From: Arthrobacter bambusae
Lineage (GTDB): Bacteria; Actinomycetota; Actinomycetes; Actinomycetales; Micrococcaceae
DNA length: 64,000 nt
Direction: 5' to 3'
Assembly (NCBI RefSeq): GCF_022606295.1
Contig: NZ_JAHHZS010000003.1
Location: forward strand, 124,001-188,000
In this document: in pieces, positions 37,556-47,292 of the stretch
Layout of the letters: every line of letters begins with the position of its first letter
Position numbering within the stretch: the first letter of the stretch is position 1
Notes under the pieces: model-generated
Database searches by the model: none
The model's input: the letters and a program-made list of their open reading frames with translations, nothing else
What the model was told of the DNA's origin: nothing
Made by a program: the position numbers and the translations under genes

Positions 37556-38668
37556 ATGACTCAGACTGCCCACGGCGTCGAATTCAGCCAGCAGCTCTCG
37601 GAGACCCCGAAGTCTGCTGAGGAGCGTGCAGCTATCCTGGCAAACCCGGGATTTGGCGACTACTTCACCGACAACACCGTCATTGTCGACTACAGCGTTG
37701 ACACAGAGGGCAACGGCGGTTGGCACAGTGCCCGCGTCGAGGCCTACGGACCGATTTCCCTGGATCCGTCGGCGGCAGTGCTGCACTACGGCCAGGAGAT
37801 CTTCGAAGGACTCAAGGCTTACCGCCACGCTGACGGCTCCGTGTGGACGTTCCGTCCCGAGGCCAACGCTGCCCGCCTGAACAAGTCGGCGCGCCGCCTC
37901 GCCCTCCCGGAACTCCCCGAGGAATACTTCCTCGGTGCCATCCGCGAACTCGTGCAGGCGGACAAGGAATGGGTTCCGTCCGGCGACGGCGAAGCCCTGT
38001 ACCTGCGCCCGTTCATGATCGCGACGGAGGCGTTCCTGGGTGTCCGCGCGGCCCGCGAGGTCTCGTTCCGGGTCATCGCTTCTCCGGCCGGCAACTACTT
38101 CGGCGGCGAGCTCAAGCCGGTATCCATCTGGATCTCCCGTGAATACGCGCGCGCCGGCCGCGGCGGCACCGGTGCAGCCAAGTGCGGTGGAAACTACGCC
38201 GCATCACTGATTGCCCAAATGGAAGCCGAGGAGAACGGCTGCAAGCAGGTCCTCTTCCTGGACCACTTCAACGACGACGCCGTCGAGGAACTCGGGGGCA
38301 TGAACGTCTTCTTCGTCATGAAGGACGGCTCACTCGTCACTCCTGCACTCACCGGAACCATCCTCGAAGGCGTGACCCGTTCGTCCGTCATCCAGGTGGC
38401 GAAGGACACGGGCCGCGAGGTTTCCGAGCGCAAGATCACCCTTGCCGAGTGGCGCGACGGCGTTGCCTCCGGTGAAATCGCCGAGGTTTTCGCTTGCGGC
38501 ACCGCGGCTGTCATTACGCCCATCGGAGTTCTCAAGGACAAGACCGAGTTCATCGGCTCCGAGGACGCCAAGGCCGGCGAAACCACCATGGCCATCCGCC
38601 AGCAGTTGCTCGGCATCCAGACCGGAACGGTCGAGGACAAGCACGGCTGGCTCACCCGCCTGGCTTAA
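37556..38668 (+). CDS. ilvE: Branched-chain amino acid aminotransferase
   Basis: PLP fold-type IV transaminase for the last step of Val, Ile and Leu synthesis. 370 residues, the long subclass. Landmarks are LHYGQEIFEGLKAYRHADG, RPFMIATEAFLGV, and GTGAAKCGGNYAASL with the PLP lysine in AAKCGGNY. GGAGG precedes the ATG. It follows leuB on the same strand by 135 bases and probably has its own promoter. Confidence 0.96.
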   Translation: MTQTAHGVEFSQQLSETPKSAEERAAILANPGFGDYFTDNTVIVDYSVDTEGNGGWHSARVEAYGPISLDPSAAVLHYGQEIFEGLKAYRHADGSVWTFRPEANAARLNKSARRLALPELPEEYFLGAIRELVQADKEWVPSGDGEALYLRPFMIATEAFLGVRAAREVSFRVIASPAGNYFGGELKPVSIWISREYARAGRGGTGAAKCGGNYAASLIAQMEAEENGCKQVLFLDHFNDDAVEELGGMNVFFVMKDGSLVTPALTGTILEGVTRSSVIQVAKDTGREVSERKITLAEWRDGVASGEIAEVFACGTAAVITPIGVLKDKTEFIGSEDAKAGETTMAIRQQLLGIQTGTVEDKHGWLTRLA

Positions 38669-38684
38669 GGTTCAGCAGAGCGCC

Positions 38685-38723
38685 CGACGGCGGCCTCCCA
38701 CTGCGGTGGGCGGGTCGCCGTCG
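38685..38723 (+). terminator. Hairpin after ilvE
   Basis: Stem CGACGGCG/CGCCGTCG with an inner CTCCCAC/GTGGGcGG stem, between the convergent ilvE and SGNH genes. Weak T-run. Confidence 0.6.
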
Positions 38724-38727
38724 TCGG

Positions 38728-39471
38728 TTAACCCGCAAGCGGGCTGTTGCCGGGGCTGCCTTGCCGGATCCGCGGTTCGATGAGTGCTTCCATCTTGGAC
38801 TGCAGATACTGCTGGCCCGCTGCGGACGGATGATCGCCGTCGGGACCAATGAGGTCCGCCGCGTCGTTCATGATCCAGCCGAGGTCGATGGGATCAACGA
38901 AGTCGGCGCCGGCTTTCGCGGCAGCGGCCCTGTCCTGGTCGCGGATGTTGAGCCTTTCCACCTCGGGCTTGCCCGTGTACGACGGCGGCCCGACCACCAC
39001 GATGTCGGCGTCGGGAGCGCGGGACTTGACTGAGGCAAACGCGCGCGCTGCCGCGGCCTCGGTTTCCCCAGGGGTGGTTCCCATGTCATTTTCGGAACCG
39101 AAGAACAACACCAAGCGCGTCGCTTCCGTTACCGCCGTGTCCACCTGGGAACCGAAGGTCGATCCGTTGTCGCCGGCGCTGACATAACCGCTGCCATCAT
39201 GCGCGGCATTGACGATGGTCGCATGGAACTGTTGAAAGCCGGGGTCCTTCTCCACAAGATTGGGCCACGCACCGGCTGGGGAAGTGCCGTGTCCCGTGCT
39301 GAGGGAGTCTCCGATAATCACCACAGTGGGCTGGCCCGGGGCCGCGGCGGACCGTGGTCCGGTGTCGGAGGAACAAGCGCTGAGGAAGGCGAGGGCTGAA
39401 AGACAGACCGTTGCGATCGCCGTCGTCCGGAGTCCGTGTCTCCGGGGTTGACTCCGCAGCAATTCGACCAC
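38728..39471 (-). CDS. SGNH/GDSL-type hydrolase lipoprotein
   Basis: Up to 247 residues. A signal peptide ends in the lipobox LSAC with Cys33. The SGNH motifs are present: GDSLS with nucleophile Ser56, FGSENDMG in the block that holds the oxyanion Asn, and GPDGDHPSAAGQ with the catalytic Asp and His. A secreted, lipid-anchored esterase is the likely role; substrate unknown. The outermost start is GTG at 39471, but GGAGGA lies nine bases before an in-frame TTG at 39462, which may be the real start. Confidence 0.85.
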   Translation of the reverse strand: MVELLRSQPRRHGLRTTAIATVCLSALAFLSACSSDTGPRSAAAPGQPTVVIIGDSLSTGHGTSPAGAWPNLVEKDPGFQQFHATIVNAAHDGSGYVSAGDNGSTFGSQVDTAVTEATRLVLFFGSENDMGTTPGETEAAAARAFASVKSRAPDADIVVVGPPSYTGKPEVERLNIRDQDRAAAAKAGADFVDPIDLGWIMNDAADLIGPDGDHPSAAGQQYLQSKMEALIEPRIRQGSPGNSPLAG

Positions 39472-39588
39472 TCCTCCGCAACTGTCGCCGAGCGTCCTTC
39501 CCGGTGCCTTGGCACCATGCTACGTCGTATGCCGTGCCGGCCCCGAGGCACCCGGCTTTCCGTTCCCGGGTCCGTCCACGCCGTGTGC

Positions 39589-39594
39589 CAAGAT
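39589..39594 (+). promoter_or_regulatory. -10-like box before the MBL-fold gene
   Basis: CAAGAT, then GGAGAA, then GTG at 39601. GGAG only two bases before the start is too close for normal initiation, so a leaderless transcript is plausible. Confidence 0.4.
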
Positions 39595-39600
39595 GGAGAA

Positions 39601-40383
39601 GTGAATCCGGCCAGTGACTCCTCTTTCCAGAACAGCAGTCCCTTCACCCGCTCGCTGCTCGCACCCAATCCGGGCCCGATGAGCCTCGACGGCACCAATT
39701 CGTACATCATTGCGGGTCCGGACGCCCGGGGAGTTGTCATCGTCGATCCCGGACCGCTCGACGAATCCCACCTGGCGGCACTCGCCGCTGCAGGAACGGT
39801 GGAGCTCGTTCTCATCACCCATCGCCACAAGGACCACACGGAGGCCTCCTTGCGCTTCCATGAACTCACCGGCGCGCCCGTCCGCGCGGCGGATCCGGTG
39901 CAGTGCCATGGCGGCGAACCGTTGCGGGCTGGCGAGGTCATCTATGCCGCGGGAGTGGAGATCCGCGTGCTGGCCACGCCGGGCCATACCTCCGACTCAG
40001 TCTGCTTTCACCTTCCGGGCGACGGGCCGGACGGCTCGGTGCTGACGGGCGATACCATCCTGGGGCGGGGTACCACCGTCCTGGACTATCCGGACGGAAG
40101 GCTGGGGGACTACCTCTCCAGCCTCGACACACTCGAAAGCCTTGGCCCGGCGACGCTGTTGCCCGCGCACGGCCCCGTTCTGCCGGCTGTCGACGCGGTG
40201 TGCCGCGAGTACCAGGCCCACAGGGAGATGCGCTTGGAGCAGATCCGTGAAGCCCTGGCGCGGCTCGGGGCCCAAGCCGGGGTCCAGGCAGTCACCGATG
40301 CGGTGTATCCCGACGTCGATCCTTCCGTTCGGTGGGCCGCTGAAACCTCGGTGGCGGCGCAATTGGACTATCTGCGCGGCTAG
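39601..40383 (+). CDS. MBL-fold metallo-hydrolase (LACTB2-like)
   Basis: 260 residues. The metal-binding signature THRHKDH (His74, His76, Asp78, His79) is complete, followed by LATPGHTSDSVCFHL, LTGDTILGRGTTVL and LLPAHGPVL. A winged-helix-like C-terminal tail (about 200-260) is typical of the LACTB2/glyoxalase II-like group, whose members are RNases or thioesterases. The GTG at 39601 starts a protein without signal peptide; longer versions would run into the upstream intergenic DNA. Divergent from the SGNH lipoprotein. Confidence 0.88.
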   Translation: MNPASDSSFQNSSPFTRSLLAPNPGPMSLDGTNSYIIAGPDARGVVIVDPGPLDESHLAALAAAGTVELVLITHRHKDHTEASLRFHELTGAPVRAADPVQCHGGEPLRAGEVIYAAGVEIRVLATPGHTSDSVCFHLPGDGPDGSVLTGDTILGRGTTVLDYPDGRLGDYLSSLDTLESLGPATLLPAHGPVLPAVDAVCREYQAHREMRLEQIREALARLGAQAGVQAVTDAVYPDVDPSVRWAAETSVAAQLDYLRG

Positions 40384-40426
40384 CAGACCCCTCCGCAGTG
40401 CGCGCGTAGCGTCCGCCTGCGGACGG

Positions 40427-40432
40427 TACGCT
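40427..40432 (+). promoter_or_regulatory. -10 box of probable leaderless promoter for the FAH-family gene at 40440
   Basis: TACGCT, then seven bases, then the ATG at 40440. Confidence 0.5.
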
Positions 40433-40439
40433 AGAACCC

Positions 40440-41216
<777 letters not shown>

Positions 41217-41301
41217 GGCTTTGGCGGGCCGCCGCAGGTCCTCCCGCCCCTAGCGGCACTGGGAATTCCGCCCACTGCCACGGGGTAAAGTTGGAACCAT
41301 T

Positions 41302-42816
41302 ATGACTACTGTTGCTGCGTCGAACTCTGCCGCCATTCCTGCCGTGACCGCCGAAACCCCGGTCCGCGTCCGGTTCTGCCCGTCGCCCACCGGAACTCCG
41401 CACGTTGGATTGATCCGTACGGCCCTGTTCAACTGGGCCTACGCCCGGCACACCGGCGGCAAGCTGATTTTCCGGATCGAGGACACCGACTCCGCCCGCG
41501 ACAGCGAGGAGAGCTACCACCAACTGCTTGACGCGCTGAAGTGGCTCGGCATCGACTGGGACGAGGGCGTCGAAGTTGGCGGCCCGCACGAGCCGTACCG
41601 CCAGTCGCAGCGCGGCGACATGTACCAGGACGTCATCGCCAAGCTCAAGGCCGGCGGCCACATCTATGAGTCATTCTCCACTCCCGAGGAGATCGAGGCA
41701 CGACACCGGGCTGCCGGGCGCGATCCCAAGCTCGGCTACGACGGCTTTGACCGCCATGTCACCGAGGAACAGCTCGCACAGTACAAGGCCGAGGGCCGCA
41801 ACGCCGTGTTGCGCCTGCGCATGCCGGACGAAGACCTGACCTTCAACGACCTCGTGCGGGGGGAGATCACGTTCAAGGCCGGATCGGTGCCCGACTTCGC
41901 CGTGGTTCGTGCCAACGGAGCCCCGTTGTACACGCTGGTGAACCCCGTGGACGATGCACTCATGGGGATCACGCACGTCCTCCGCGGCGAGGATCTGCTC
42001 AGCTCCACTCCGCGGCAGATCGCCCTCTACCGTGCGCTCTACGCCATCGGCGTGGCCGAATACATGCCCGAGTTCGGCCACCTTCCCTACGTCATGGGCC
42101 AGGGCAACAAGAAGCTTTCCAAGCGCGATCCGGAATCCAGCTTGTTCCTGCACCGGGAACGCGGCTTCATCCGCGAAGGATTGCTCAACTACCTGTCCCT
42201 CCTGGGTTGGTCCCTGAGCGCTGACGAGGACATCTTCACCGTGGAGCAGCTCGTGGCCAGCTTCGACATCCACGATGTCCTGGGCAACCCTGCGCGCTTC
42301 GACATCAAGAAGGCCGAAGCCATCAATGGAACGCACGTCCGCATGCTCAGCCCGGAGGATTTCCGCCAGCGGCTTGTGCCGTACCTGCGTGCCGCAGGCT
42401 TCGTGGGGGAGATCCTGACTCCGCGCCAGGAAGAGATCCTCGCCGAGTCCGCGCCGCTGGTCCAGGAAAGGATCACCCTGCTGGGCGAGGCTCCGGAGAT
42501 GCTCGCCTTCCTGTTCAAGAACGACGACGCGATCGACGTCGCCGACGACGCCCGAAAGGGCCTCCCCGAGAACCTGGGCGAGGTGCTGGACGCCGCATTG
42601 GCAGCATTGGAACCGCTCGCGGACTGGACAGCGGAAAGCATTCAGACAGCGCTCAAGCAGGCTTTGGTGGAGGATCTTGGCATCAAGCCGCGCCTTGCAT
42701 TCGGCCCCGTGCGCACGGCAATTTCCGGCCGCCGCATATCGCCGCCGCTGTTCGAATCGATGGTCATCCTGGGCAAGGAATCCTCGCTCACCCGCTTGCG
42801 CGCGTTCCGCGGCTAG
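41302..42816 (+). CDS. gltX: Glutamyl-tRNA synthetase
   Basis: Class I synthetase, 504 residues. The HIGH-type motif is [18 protein letters not shown] (about residues 30-47) and KLSKRDPES near residue 273 is the KMSKS-type loop. The anticodon-binding cage fills the C-terminal third. TAAAGT ends ten bases before the ATG, so the leader is very short and no ribosome site is visible. The adjacent tRNA-Glu gene lies 2.7 kb downstream. Confidence 0.96.
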   Translation: MTTVAASNSAAIPAVTAETPVRVRFCPSPTGTPHVGLIRTALFNWAYARHTGGKLIFRIEDTDSARDSEESYHQLLDALKWLGIDWDEGVEVGGPHEPYRQSQRGDMYQDVIAKLKAGGHIYESFSTPEEIEARHRAAGRDPKLGYDGFDRHVTEEQLAQYKAEGRNAVLRLRMPDEDLTFNDLVRGEITFKAGSVPDFAVVRANGAPLYTLVNPVDDALMGITHVLRGEDLLSSTPRQIALYRALYAIGVAEYMPEFGHLPYVMGQGNKKLSKRDPESSLFLHRERGFIREGLLNYLSLLGWSLSADEDIFTVEQLVASFDIHDVLGNPARFDIKKAEAINGTHVRMLSPEDFRQRLVPYLRAAGFVGEILTPRQEEILAESAPLVQERITLLGEAPEMLAFLFKNDDAIDVADDARKGLPENLGEVLDAALAALEPLADWTAESIQTALKQALVEDLGIKPRLAFGPVRTAISGRRISPPLFESMVILGKESSLTRLRAFRG

Positions 42817-42828
42817 TTCAGGCACGCC

Positions 42829-43542
42829 GTGATCCACGCACTTCATGAGTCGTTCCGCACGGTCCGGGGCGTCCTGTTCGACATCGACGACACCCTGGTG
42901 GACCTTGAATACGCCATGACCACGGCCCTGCGTGACGTCAGCGAACACCTCCTGCCCGGCCTGGACCAGGCCGGGTGGGAGAAGTTCGGACGGATCTTCA
43001 CGCACGAAACCACGCATTTCTATGACCGGTACCTCGCCGGTGAATTGACGTTCAACGAGCAGCGGCTGCTGCGCGGCCGTGCGGCGCTGGGGCACTTCGG
43101 CGTCGAGCTTGGCGGTGAGGACTCCCACACGTGGCTCAACGACTACTCGCGCCTGCAGCCCAGTTATGTCAGGGCCTTCAGCGACGTCCTGCCGGTCCTC
43201 GATGCCCTGGACGGCCTTGGCATCCCTTATGGCGCCGTGAGCAACAACGTCCATGACTACCAGCGGGTCAAGCTCGACAGCGCAGGACTCGCGCGGGTGT
43301 CGGTTCTCGTCGGCACGGACACCGTGGGCGTGCCCAAGCCGGACCCCGCCATTTACCTGGAAGGGGTCCGCCGCTTGGGCACCACCCCGGCTGAGACCCT
43401 TTTCGTGGGCGACAACCGACTTCTCGACGCCGACGGCGCCACTGCCGCCGGATTGCGCGGCATCTGGCTGAACCGCAACGGCGAGCCCGACTCCGATTTC
43501 TCCGACCGGGAAATAGATTCCTTGACGCGGTTGCTCGCCTGA
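42829..43542 (+). CDS. HAD-superfamily phosphatase
   Basis: 237 residues. Motif I FDIDDTLVDLE gives nucleophile Asp18 and acid Asp20; motif II is in YGAVSNN; motif III lysine is in VGVPKPDPAIY; motif IV is FVGDNRLLDADGATAAG. A helical cap (about 25-100) makes it a subfamily I HAD, similar to phosphoglycolate or noncanonical nucleotide phosphatases. GTG start 12 bases after gltX, so probably co-transcribed. Substrate unknown. Confidence 0.88.
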   Translation: MIHALHESFRTVRGVLFDIDDTLVDLEYAMTTALRDVSEHLLPGLDQAGWEKFGRIFTHETTHFYDRYLAGELTFNEQRLLRGRAALGHFGVELGGEDSHTWLNDYSRLQPSYVRAFSDVLPVLDALDGLGIPYGAVSNNVHDYQRVKLDSAGLARVSVLVGTDTVGVPKPDPAIYLEGVRRLGTTPAETLFVGDNRLLDADGATAAGLRGIWLNRNGEPDSDFSDREIDSLTRLLA

Positions 43543-43550
43543 GGCTTCCG

Positions 43551-45014
43551 CTACCCGGCCAGCCGGAACTTGCGCAGGAAAACGAACGCCCCGACGGAAC
43601 CCGCCCCCAGGACGCCCACAAGCCCGAGCGCCGTACCGGTATCCGATTTCTCGGTCATGCTCGACGGCGATACCGCCGCAGCTCCCTGATGGAGTTCCGT
43701 GGTGCCCGCCGCGATTCGCGCATTTCCATCCGCGAGTTTGTTGGCACCGGTGGACAACTGGGCCGAGCCCGCCGCCAGTTTGGCATTTCCATCCGACAAC
43801 TTGGAGGCACCCGCTGCCAACGCAGTGGACCCGTCCAGGAGACCGGGGGAGGAGGGATCCGCGGGGCTGCCCTTGATTCCCGTCATCAACGAGTCAGTGC
43901 CCGCAGCCAAGCGCGACGTTCCGTCTGTCATGCTGGCGGTGGCCTTGAGGAGACCCGGATGCTCGGGGTCGCCCGGTACGCCGTCCATGCCCACCCGGAT
44001 CTTTGCAGTCCCGTCGGCGAGCATTTGGGTTCCCAGGACAACGCCCGGGGACGCTGGATCCTGGCTGTTGAGCTTCTGGGCGAGAGTGGCGAAACCGGCC
44101 GTCAGCTTGCCGGTCCCTGCCGCCAGCTTCCCCGTGCCGTCGGCAAGCCGGCCGGTGCCGTCATGCAGTTGGGTCGCTCCGGCCGAAAGCTGGCCCGCGC
44201 CGGCCTGCAATTGCGAAGCTCCCGCGTCAAGGCGGTGTGCGCCATCGTTGAGTGCATTGATCTGGGCCTTCAGCGCTGCCAGCGGCACCACGCCCTGGAT
44301 GCCGTTGGCGGCGTCGGCGAGCTGCTGTAGCCCTTGGGCCAACGCGGCGGAGCCCGTTCCCTTGGTGGGGTCGTCGCCGGCTCCGGGGTAACCTTTGAGC
44401 TGATCGGTGCCCGCAGCGAGCCTGGAGGCGCCCGCGTCGAGTTGCGCAGCACCGGCGTCGAGCTGGGCGGCTCCGTTGTTGAGCTGGTTCGCGCCGTTGT
44501 TCAGTTGAGTGGCGCCGTCGCCGAGATTGTTCTCAGCGTTGCCGCCGGGCGTCGGAGTCAGCGCCGCGGAAAGTTGCACGGCACCGGCTGCGAGCTTCTG
44601 CGCGCCGTCGTCCACTTTGTAGACCCCCGGCGCAAGCTTGGCGTTGACGTCATTCTGGATTTTCACGGCACCTGTAGCGAGTTTGTCTGCTCCGTCCTTT
44701 AGCTGCTGGGCTCCAGGGGCCAGCTTGCCTTGGATTCCGTTCTGGACTTTTGAGGCGCCATCCGCCAGCTTCGCCGCACCTGTCCCGGCCTCCGCAGCTC
44801 CGCCTGCAAGCCTCGCTGCGCCGTCTTTTAGCTGGCCGGCGCCGGCAGAGGCCTGTGCGGCACCGTCATCGAGCTGCGCCGACCCTGCCGCGATCTTCCC
44901 GATGACCAAGGTGTAGAAGCCGAGGAGGGCTATGAGCAGAAGTGCGAGTACGGCGATGGCGATGATCTGGGCACGGCTTCGTGTTCTGGTGGCATTGGCA
45001 GGGTTCGGTGTCAT
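43551..45014 (-). CDS. Membrane protein with X-X-X-Leu-X-X-Gly heptad repeats (YhgE/Pip-like stalk)
   Basis: 487 residues. A membrane helix at about 15-38 (IIAIAVLALLLIALLGFYTL) is followed by about 400 residues of seven-residue repeats of the type AAGTGKL, ADGASKV, LDAGASQ, and a second helix near the C-terminus (about 455-475, TALGLVGVLGAGSVGAFVFL) with a basic end. This matches the repeat stalk of YhgE/Pip proteins but lacks their membrane permease domain. GAGAGGAA precedes the ATG at 45014; the longer open frame upstream is not coding. Function unknown: an extracytoplasmic stalk or wall-spanning scaffold is likely. Confidence 0.8.
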   Translation of the reverse strand: MTPNPANATRTRSRAQIIAIAVLALLLIALLGFYTLVIGKIAAGSAQLDDGAAQASAGAGQLKDGAARLAGGAAEAGTGAAKLADGASKVQNGIQGKLAPGAQQLKDGADKLATGAVKIQNDVNAKLAPGVYKVDDGAQKLAAGAVQLSAALTPTPGGNAENNLGDGATQLNNGANQLNNGAAQLDAGAAQLDAGASRLAAGTDQLKGYPGAGDDPTKGTGSAALAQGLQQLADAANGIQGVVPLAALKAQINALNDGAHRLDAGASQLQAGAGQLSAGATQLHDGTGRLADGTGKLAAGTGKLTAGFATLAQKLNSQDPASPGVVLGTQMLADGTAKIRVGMDGVPGDPEHPGLLKATASMTDGTSRLAAGTDSLMTGIKGSPADPSSPGLLDGSTALAAGASKLSDGNAKLAAGSAQLSTGANKLADGNARIAAGTTELHQGAAAVSPSSMTEKSDTGTALGLVGVLGAGSVGAFVFLRKFRLAG

Positions 45015-45345
45015 GGGCAATTCCTCTCGATGACTTCCCGGCAGCGGCACTGCTGCCGGGGATCCCCCCATGTGACGCAGCCAACAGGCGTTCCGGCCTG
45101 GAGCTGTGCCACGAAACAAGTGCGTGGCGTTGGTTACCGATTGGTAACTTACCGAGAGTAAACCTAGGATCCGGTCGATTGCAAGGGTTTTTCCCAGTTC
45201 GTCCGTTCGCTCGGGACGGGGCCGGGCCGGCCTCGAACCTGCGTGCTCGATTTGTGTGCATCGAAAGTCTCGGGTAAAGTAATTACTCGTGCTGAGGGGC
45301 ACGGAGCGAAGGTTTACGCCATCGAATCCGGCCTAAAAGTGCCAA
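45015..45345. other. 331-base stretch without a gene
   Basis: Between the heptad-repeat gene and tRNA-Gln. It holds the palindrome at 45133-45148 and presumably the two promoters. No further coding or RNA feature is visible. Confidence 0.6.
45133..45148. promoter_or_regulatory. Inverted repeat upstream of the heptad-repeat gene (TetR-like operator)
   Basis: GTTACC and GGTAAC around GATT, about 120 bases before the start codon. The sequence resembles typical TetR-family operators, but no TetR gene is nearby. Confidence 0.45.
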
Positions 45346-45417
45346 TGGGATATGGTGTAATTGGCAACACTACGGTTTCTGGTACCGTCATTCTAGGTTC
45401 GAGTCCTGGTATCCCAG
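45346..45417 (+). tRNA. tRNA-Gln (anticodon CUG)
   Basis: Acceptor TGGGATA pairs with TATCCCA, D arm GTGT/ACAC, anticodon stem ACGGT/ACCGT around TTCTGGT giving CUG, T loop GTTCGAGTC. Discriminator G; CCA not encoded. Confidence 0.95.
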
Positions 45418-45557
45418 CTCTGAATAATCCGCATATTTGTGCGGGAATTCGGAGTTTCTCATCGGTTTGCCGATTTGAAACAAGGCTGAATGTGTGAAAT
45501 ACTCATTCAGCTTGAATACCGGAAGCGGAATTCACAAAGTGGTAAAACACAGTGCAA

Positions 45558-45633
45558 GGCCCCATCGTATAGCGGCCTAGTACGCTGCCCTCTCACGGCG
45601 GTAACGCGGGTTCGAATCCCGCTGGGGTCACCA
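45558..45633 (+). tRNA. tRNA-Glu (anticodon CUC)
   Basis: Acceptor GGCCCCA pairs with TGGGGTC, anticodon loop CTCTCAC giving CUC, T arm GCGGGTTCGAATCCCGC. Discriminator A and CCA are encoded. Confidence 0.95.
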
Positions 45634-45639
45634 ATGAAT

Positions 45640-45677
45640 CCCCCGGAACCAACAGGTTCCGGGGGATTTTTCTTTGT
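45640..45677 (+). terminator. Terminator after tRNA-Glu
   Basis: CCCCCGGAACC and GGTTCCGGGGG around AACA, then ATTTTTCTTT: a strong rho-independent terminator for the tRNA-Gln/Glu unit. Confidence 0.93.
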
Positions 45678-45710
45678 CTCGGTTGGATGGAACGTCGGAC
45701 GCCGTACCTT

Positions 45711-45746
45711 TCTCCCCTTGCTTGCTGCTCTCCCCTTGCTTGCTGC
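45711..45746. repeat. Tandem duplication of an 18-mer
   Basis: TCTCCCCTTGCTTGCTGC occurs twice in direct succession in the non-coding DNA after the tRNA-Glu terminator. Probably a simple slippage duplication. Confidence 0.8.
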
Positions 45747-45827
45747 GCGAAAGTCCAGGGGTGCCGCGATTCGCCGTGTCGCAAACGCTTTTCCGGCTCA
45801 AAAGAGGGAACGCCGTACGGGTGGCGC

Positions 45828-46391
45828 TCAGGTGGTCTTTTGGAGGGCTTCCGCGGCGTCCCTGACTTTGATGAGCGTGCGCAGGTTCCGGGTGGTGGTG
45901 CTCGCTTTATAACGCGCCTTGGCGGCGAGCTTGCTGAAGGGGCTATCCAGGGTGCCTCCCGCCGGGGCGAGCCATGCCGAGGCCTCGGGACCCAGCCGGA
46001 CATGCTCGACGCCGCCGTGCCCTGGTGCCCCGAGAGCCGTGCCGGCGTCGAATAGTTCATCCAACATGGCAGTGTCAGAGGCGAGGGTGATGTAGCTGTG
46101 CGTGGCTTTGTCGTCGGCCGGGTAGGGGCAGGCTTCGACTAGTTCGGCGACCCTTTCGGCGGTCAGGACCACCACCCAGGCGTCGTAGCCAAAGGCTTCC
46201 CTCAGGCACTTCTCAAACTGCTCCTTGACTCCCGCGGCGTCGAGCTCGCTCTTGAGTACCGCGTTGCCACTGGCCAGCAGGGTCTTGACGTCATTGAAGG
46301 GATACGCCGCGAGGGCCGCTTTGAGGTCGGCCATTTTGATGTTGATCCCGCCCACGTTGATCCCGCGCAGGAACACGGCAAAGCTGTTCAT
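45828..46391 (-). CDS. DUF1697 family protein
   Basis: 187 residues. The family opening FAVFLRGINVGGINIKMADLKA and the block VKTLLASGNAVLKSE are exact to type, and the C-terminal TTTRNLRTLIKV closes the domain. Cytoplasmic, no catalytic motif known to me. A TAGGGT box lies six bases before the ATG, so a leaderless transcript is likely. The last residues, EALQKTT, end the usual length, so it looks intact. Confidence 0.88.
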   Translation of the reverse strand: MNSFAVFLRGINVGGINIKMADLKAALAAYPFNDVKTLLASGNAVLKSELDAAGVKEQFEKCLREAFGYDAWVVVLTAERVAELVEACPYPADDKATHSYITLASDTAMLDELFDAGTALGAPGHGGVEHVRLGPEASAWLAPAGGTLDSPFSKLAAKARYKASTTTRNLRTLIKVRDAAEALQKTT

Positions 46392-46397
46392 GCGCCT

Positions 46398-46403
46398 ACC
46401 CTA
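46398..46403 (-). promoter_or_regulatory. -10 box of probable leaderless promoter for the DUF1697 gene
   Basis: TAGGGT on the minus strand, then AGGCGC, then the ATG at 46391. Confidence 0.58.
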
Positions 46404-46460
46404 CCTGCGCCCCTCGACGAGAGGGGCGCCACGGCGAGGCAGTCGGGAATCGGGACGCGG

Positions 46461-47180
46461 CTAGTCGTTGTTTTTACGCAGGGCTTCGGTCAATACCCGG
46501 GCGGCGTTGCAGACGACTTCGGCGTGGAGTCTTCCCGGCTGACGGGTCAGGCGCTCGATGGGGCCGGAGATGGATACCGCGGCAATGACGCGGCCGGAAG
46601 GGCCGCGCACGGGTGCGGACACCGAGGCGACGCCAGGCTCGCGTTCGCCGAGGCTCTGGGCCCAGCCCCGGCGTCGTACTCCCGCCAGGACGGTGGGCGT
46701 AAAGCGGGCGTTCTGGAGTCCGTCCAAGAGGCGGTCGTGGTCTTCCCACGCCAACAGGATCTGGGCGGCGGAGCCGGCCTTCATGGAGAGCTGGGTGCCC
46801 ACGGGAATGGTGTCGCGCAGGCCGATCGGGCGTTCCGCCGAAGCGACGCAGACACGCCAGTCGCCCTGGCGGCGGAAGATCTGGGCGCTTTCGCCCGTGG
46901 CGTCCCTCAATTGGATCAGGACAGGGCCGGCGGAAGCGATGAGCCGGTCTTCGCCGGCTGCCGAGGCAAGCTCGACAAGGCGGCTGCCGAGGACGAAGCG
47001 TCCTTGGATATCGCGGCTCACAAGGCGGTGGTGGACGAGCGCCAGCGCCAGCCGGTGCACGGTGGGGCGGGCCAGTCCCGTTGCTGCCACAAGTTGAGCC
47101 AAGGTGGTTGGCCCCGCCTCAAGTGCGTCGAGCACTTGGGCTGCTTTATCGATGACGCCGACTCCACTAGAATTGTCCAT
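46461..47180 (-). CDS. ndgR: IclR-family regulator of leucine/branched-chain synthesis (NdgR/LtbR type)
   Basis: 239 residues: N-terminal winged helix (VIDKAAQVLDALEAG, TTLAQLVAATGLARPTVHRL, about 8-65) and a C-terminal effector domain ending in VSISGPIERLTRQPGRL. In actinobacteria the IclR gene divergent from leuCD is NdgR or LtbR, which controls leuCD, leuB and related genes. I start at the ATG at 47180; the upstream in-frame ATG at 47225 would place the inverted repeat at 47194-47212 inside the gene. That repeat lies 13 bases before this start, so autoregulation is expected. Confidence 0.88.
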   Translation of the reverse strand: MDNSSGVGVIDKAAQVLDALEAGPTTLAQLVAATGLARPTVHRLALALVHHRLVSRDIQGRFVLGSRLVELASAAGEDRLIASAGPVLIQLRDATGESAQIFRRQGDWRVCVASAERPIGLRDTIPVGTQLSMKAGSAAQILLAWEDHDRLLDGLQNARFTPTVLAGVRRRGWAQSLGEREPGVASVSAPVRGPSGRVIAAVSISGPIERLTRQPGRLHAEVVCNAARVLTEALRKNND

Positions 47181-47193
47181 GTAATGATATTGC

Positions 47194-47212
47194 CGTCTCA
47201 ATATCTGAGATG
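47194..47212. promoter_or_regulatory. Candidate NdgR/LtbR operator between ndgR and leuC
   Basis: CGTCTCA, ATATC, TGAGATG: an inverted repeat with one mismatch, sharing both arms (13 of 14 positions) and the five-base spacer length with the ilvD site at 23116-23134. Confidence 0.7.
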
Positions 47213-47292
47213 CAAGTTGTTTCACTGGCGCAGTTCGGATCGCTGATGTTCAGTGGAAGTAGTCAAGCCAACCGCAGTGAAGGGAGCAGGCC

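Noticed and set aside
45133..45148. The GTTACC-GATT-GGTAAC repeat as part of a terminator.
   Set aside because: The stem is only six base pairs, has no T-run and lies upstream of both neighbouring transcripts, so an operator is more likely.
45711..45746. The tandem 18-mer after tRNA-Glu as an attachment site (att) of an integrated element.
   Set aside because: The copies are adjacent rather than flanking anything, do not match the tRNA 3' end, and no integrase is nearby.
45243..45912. Short open frames across the tRNA-Gln/tRNA-Glu region and the DNA after it.
   Set aside because: They run through tRNA genes and a terminator, lack ribosome sites and resemble no protein family.
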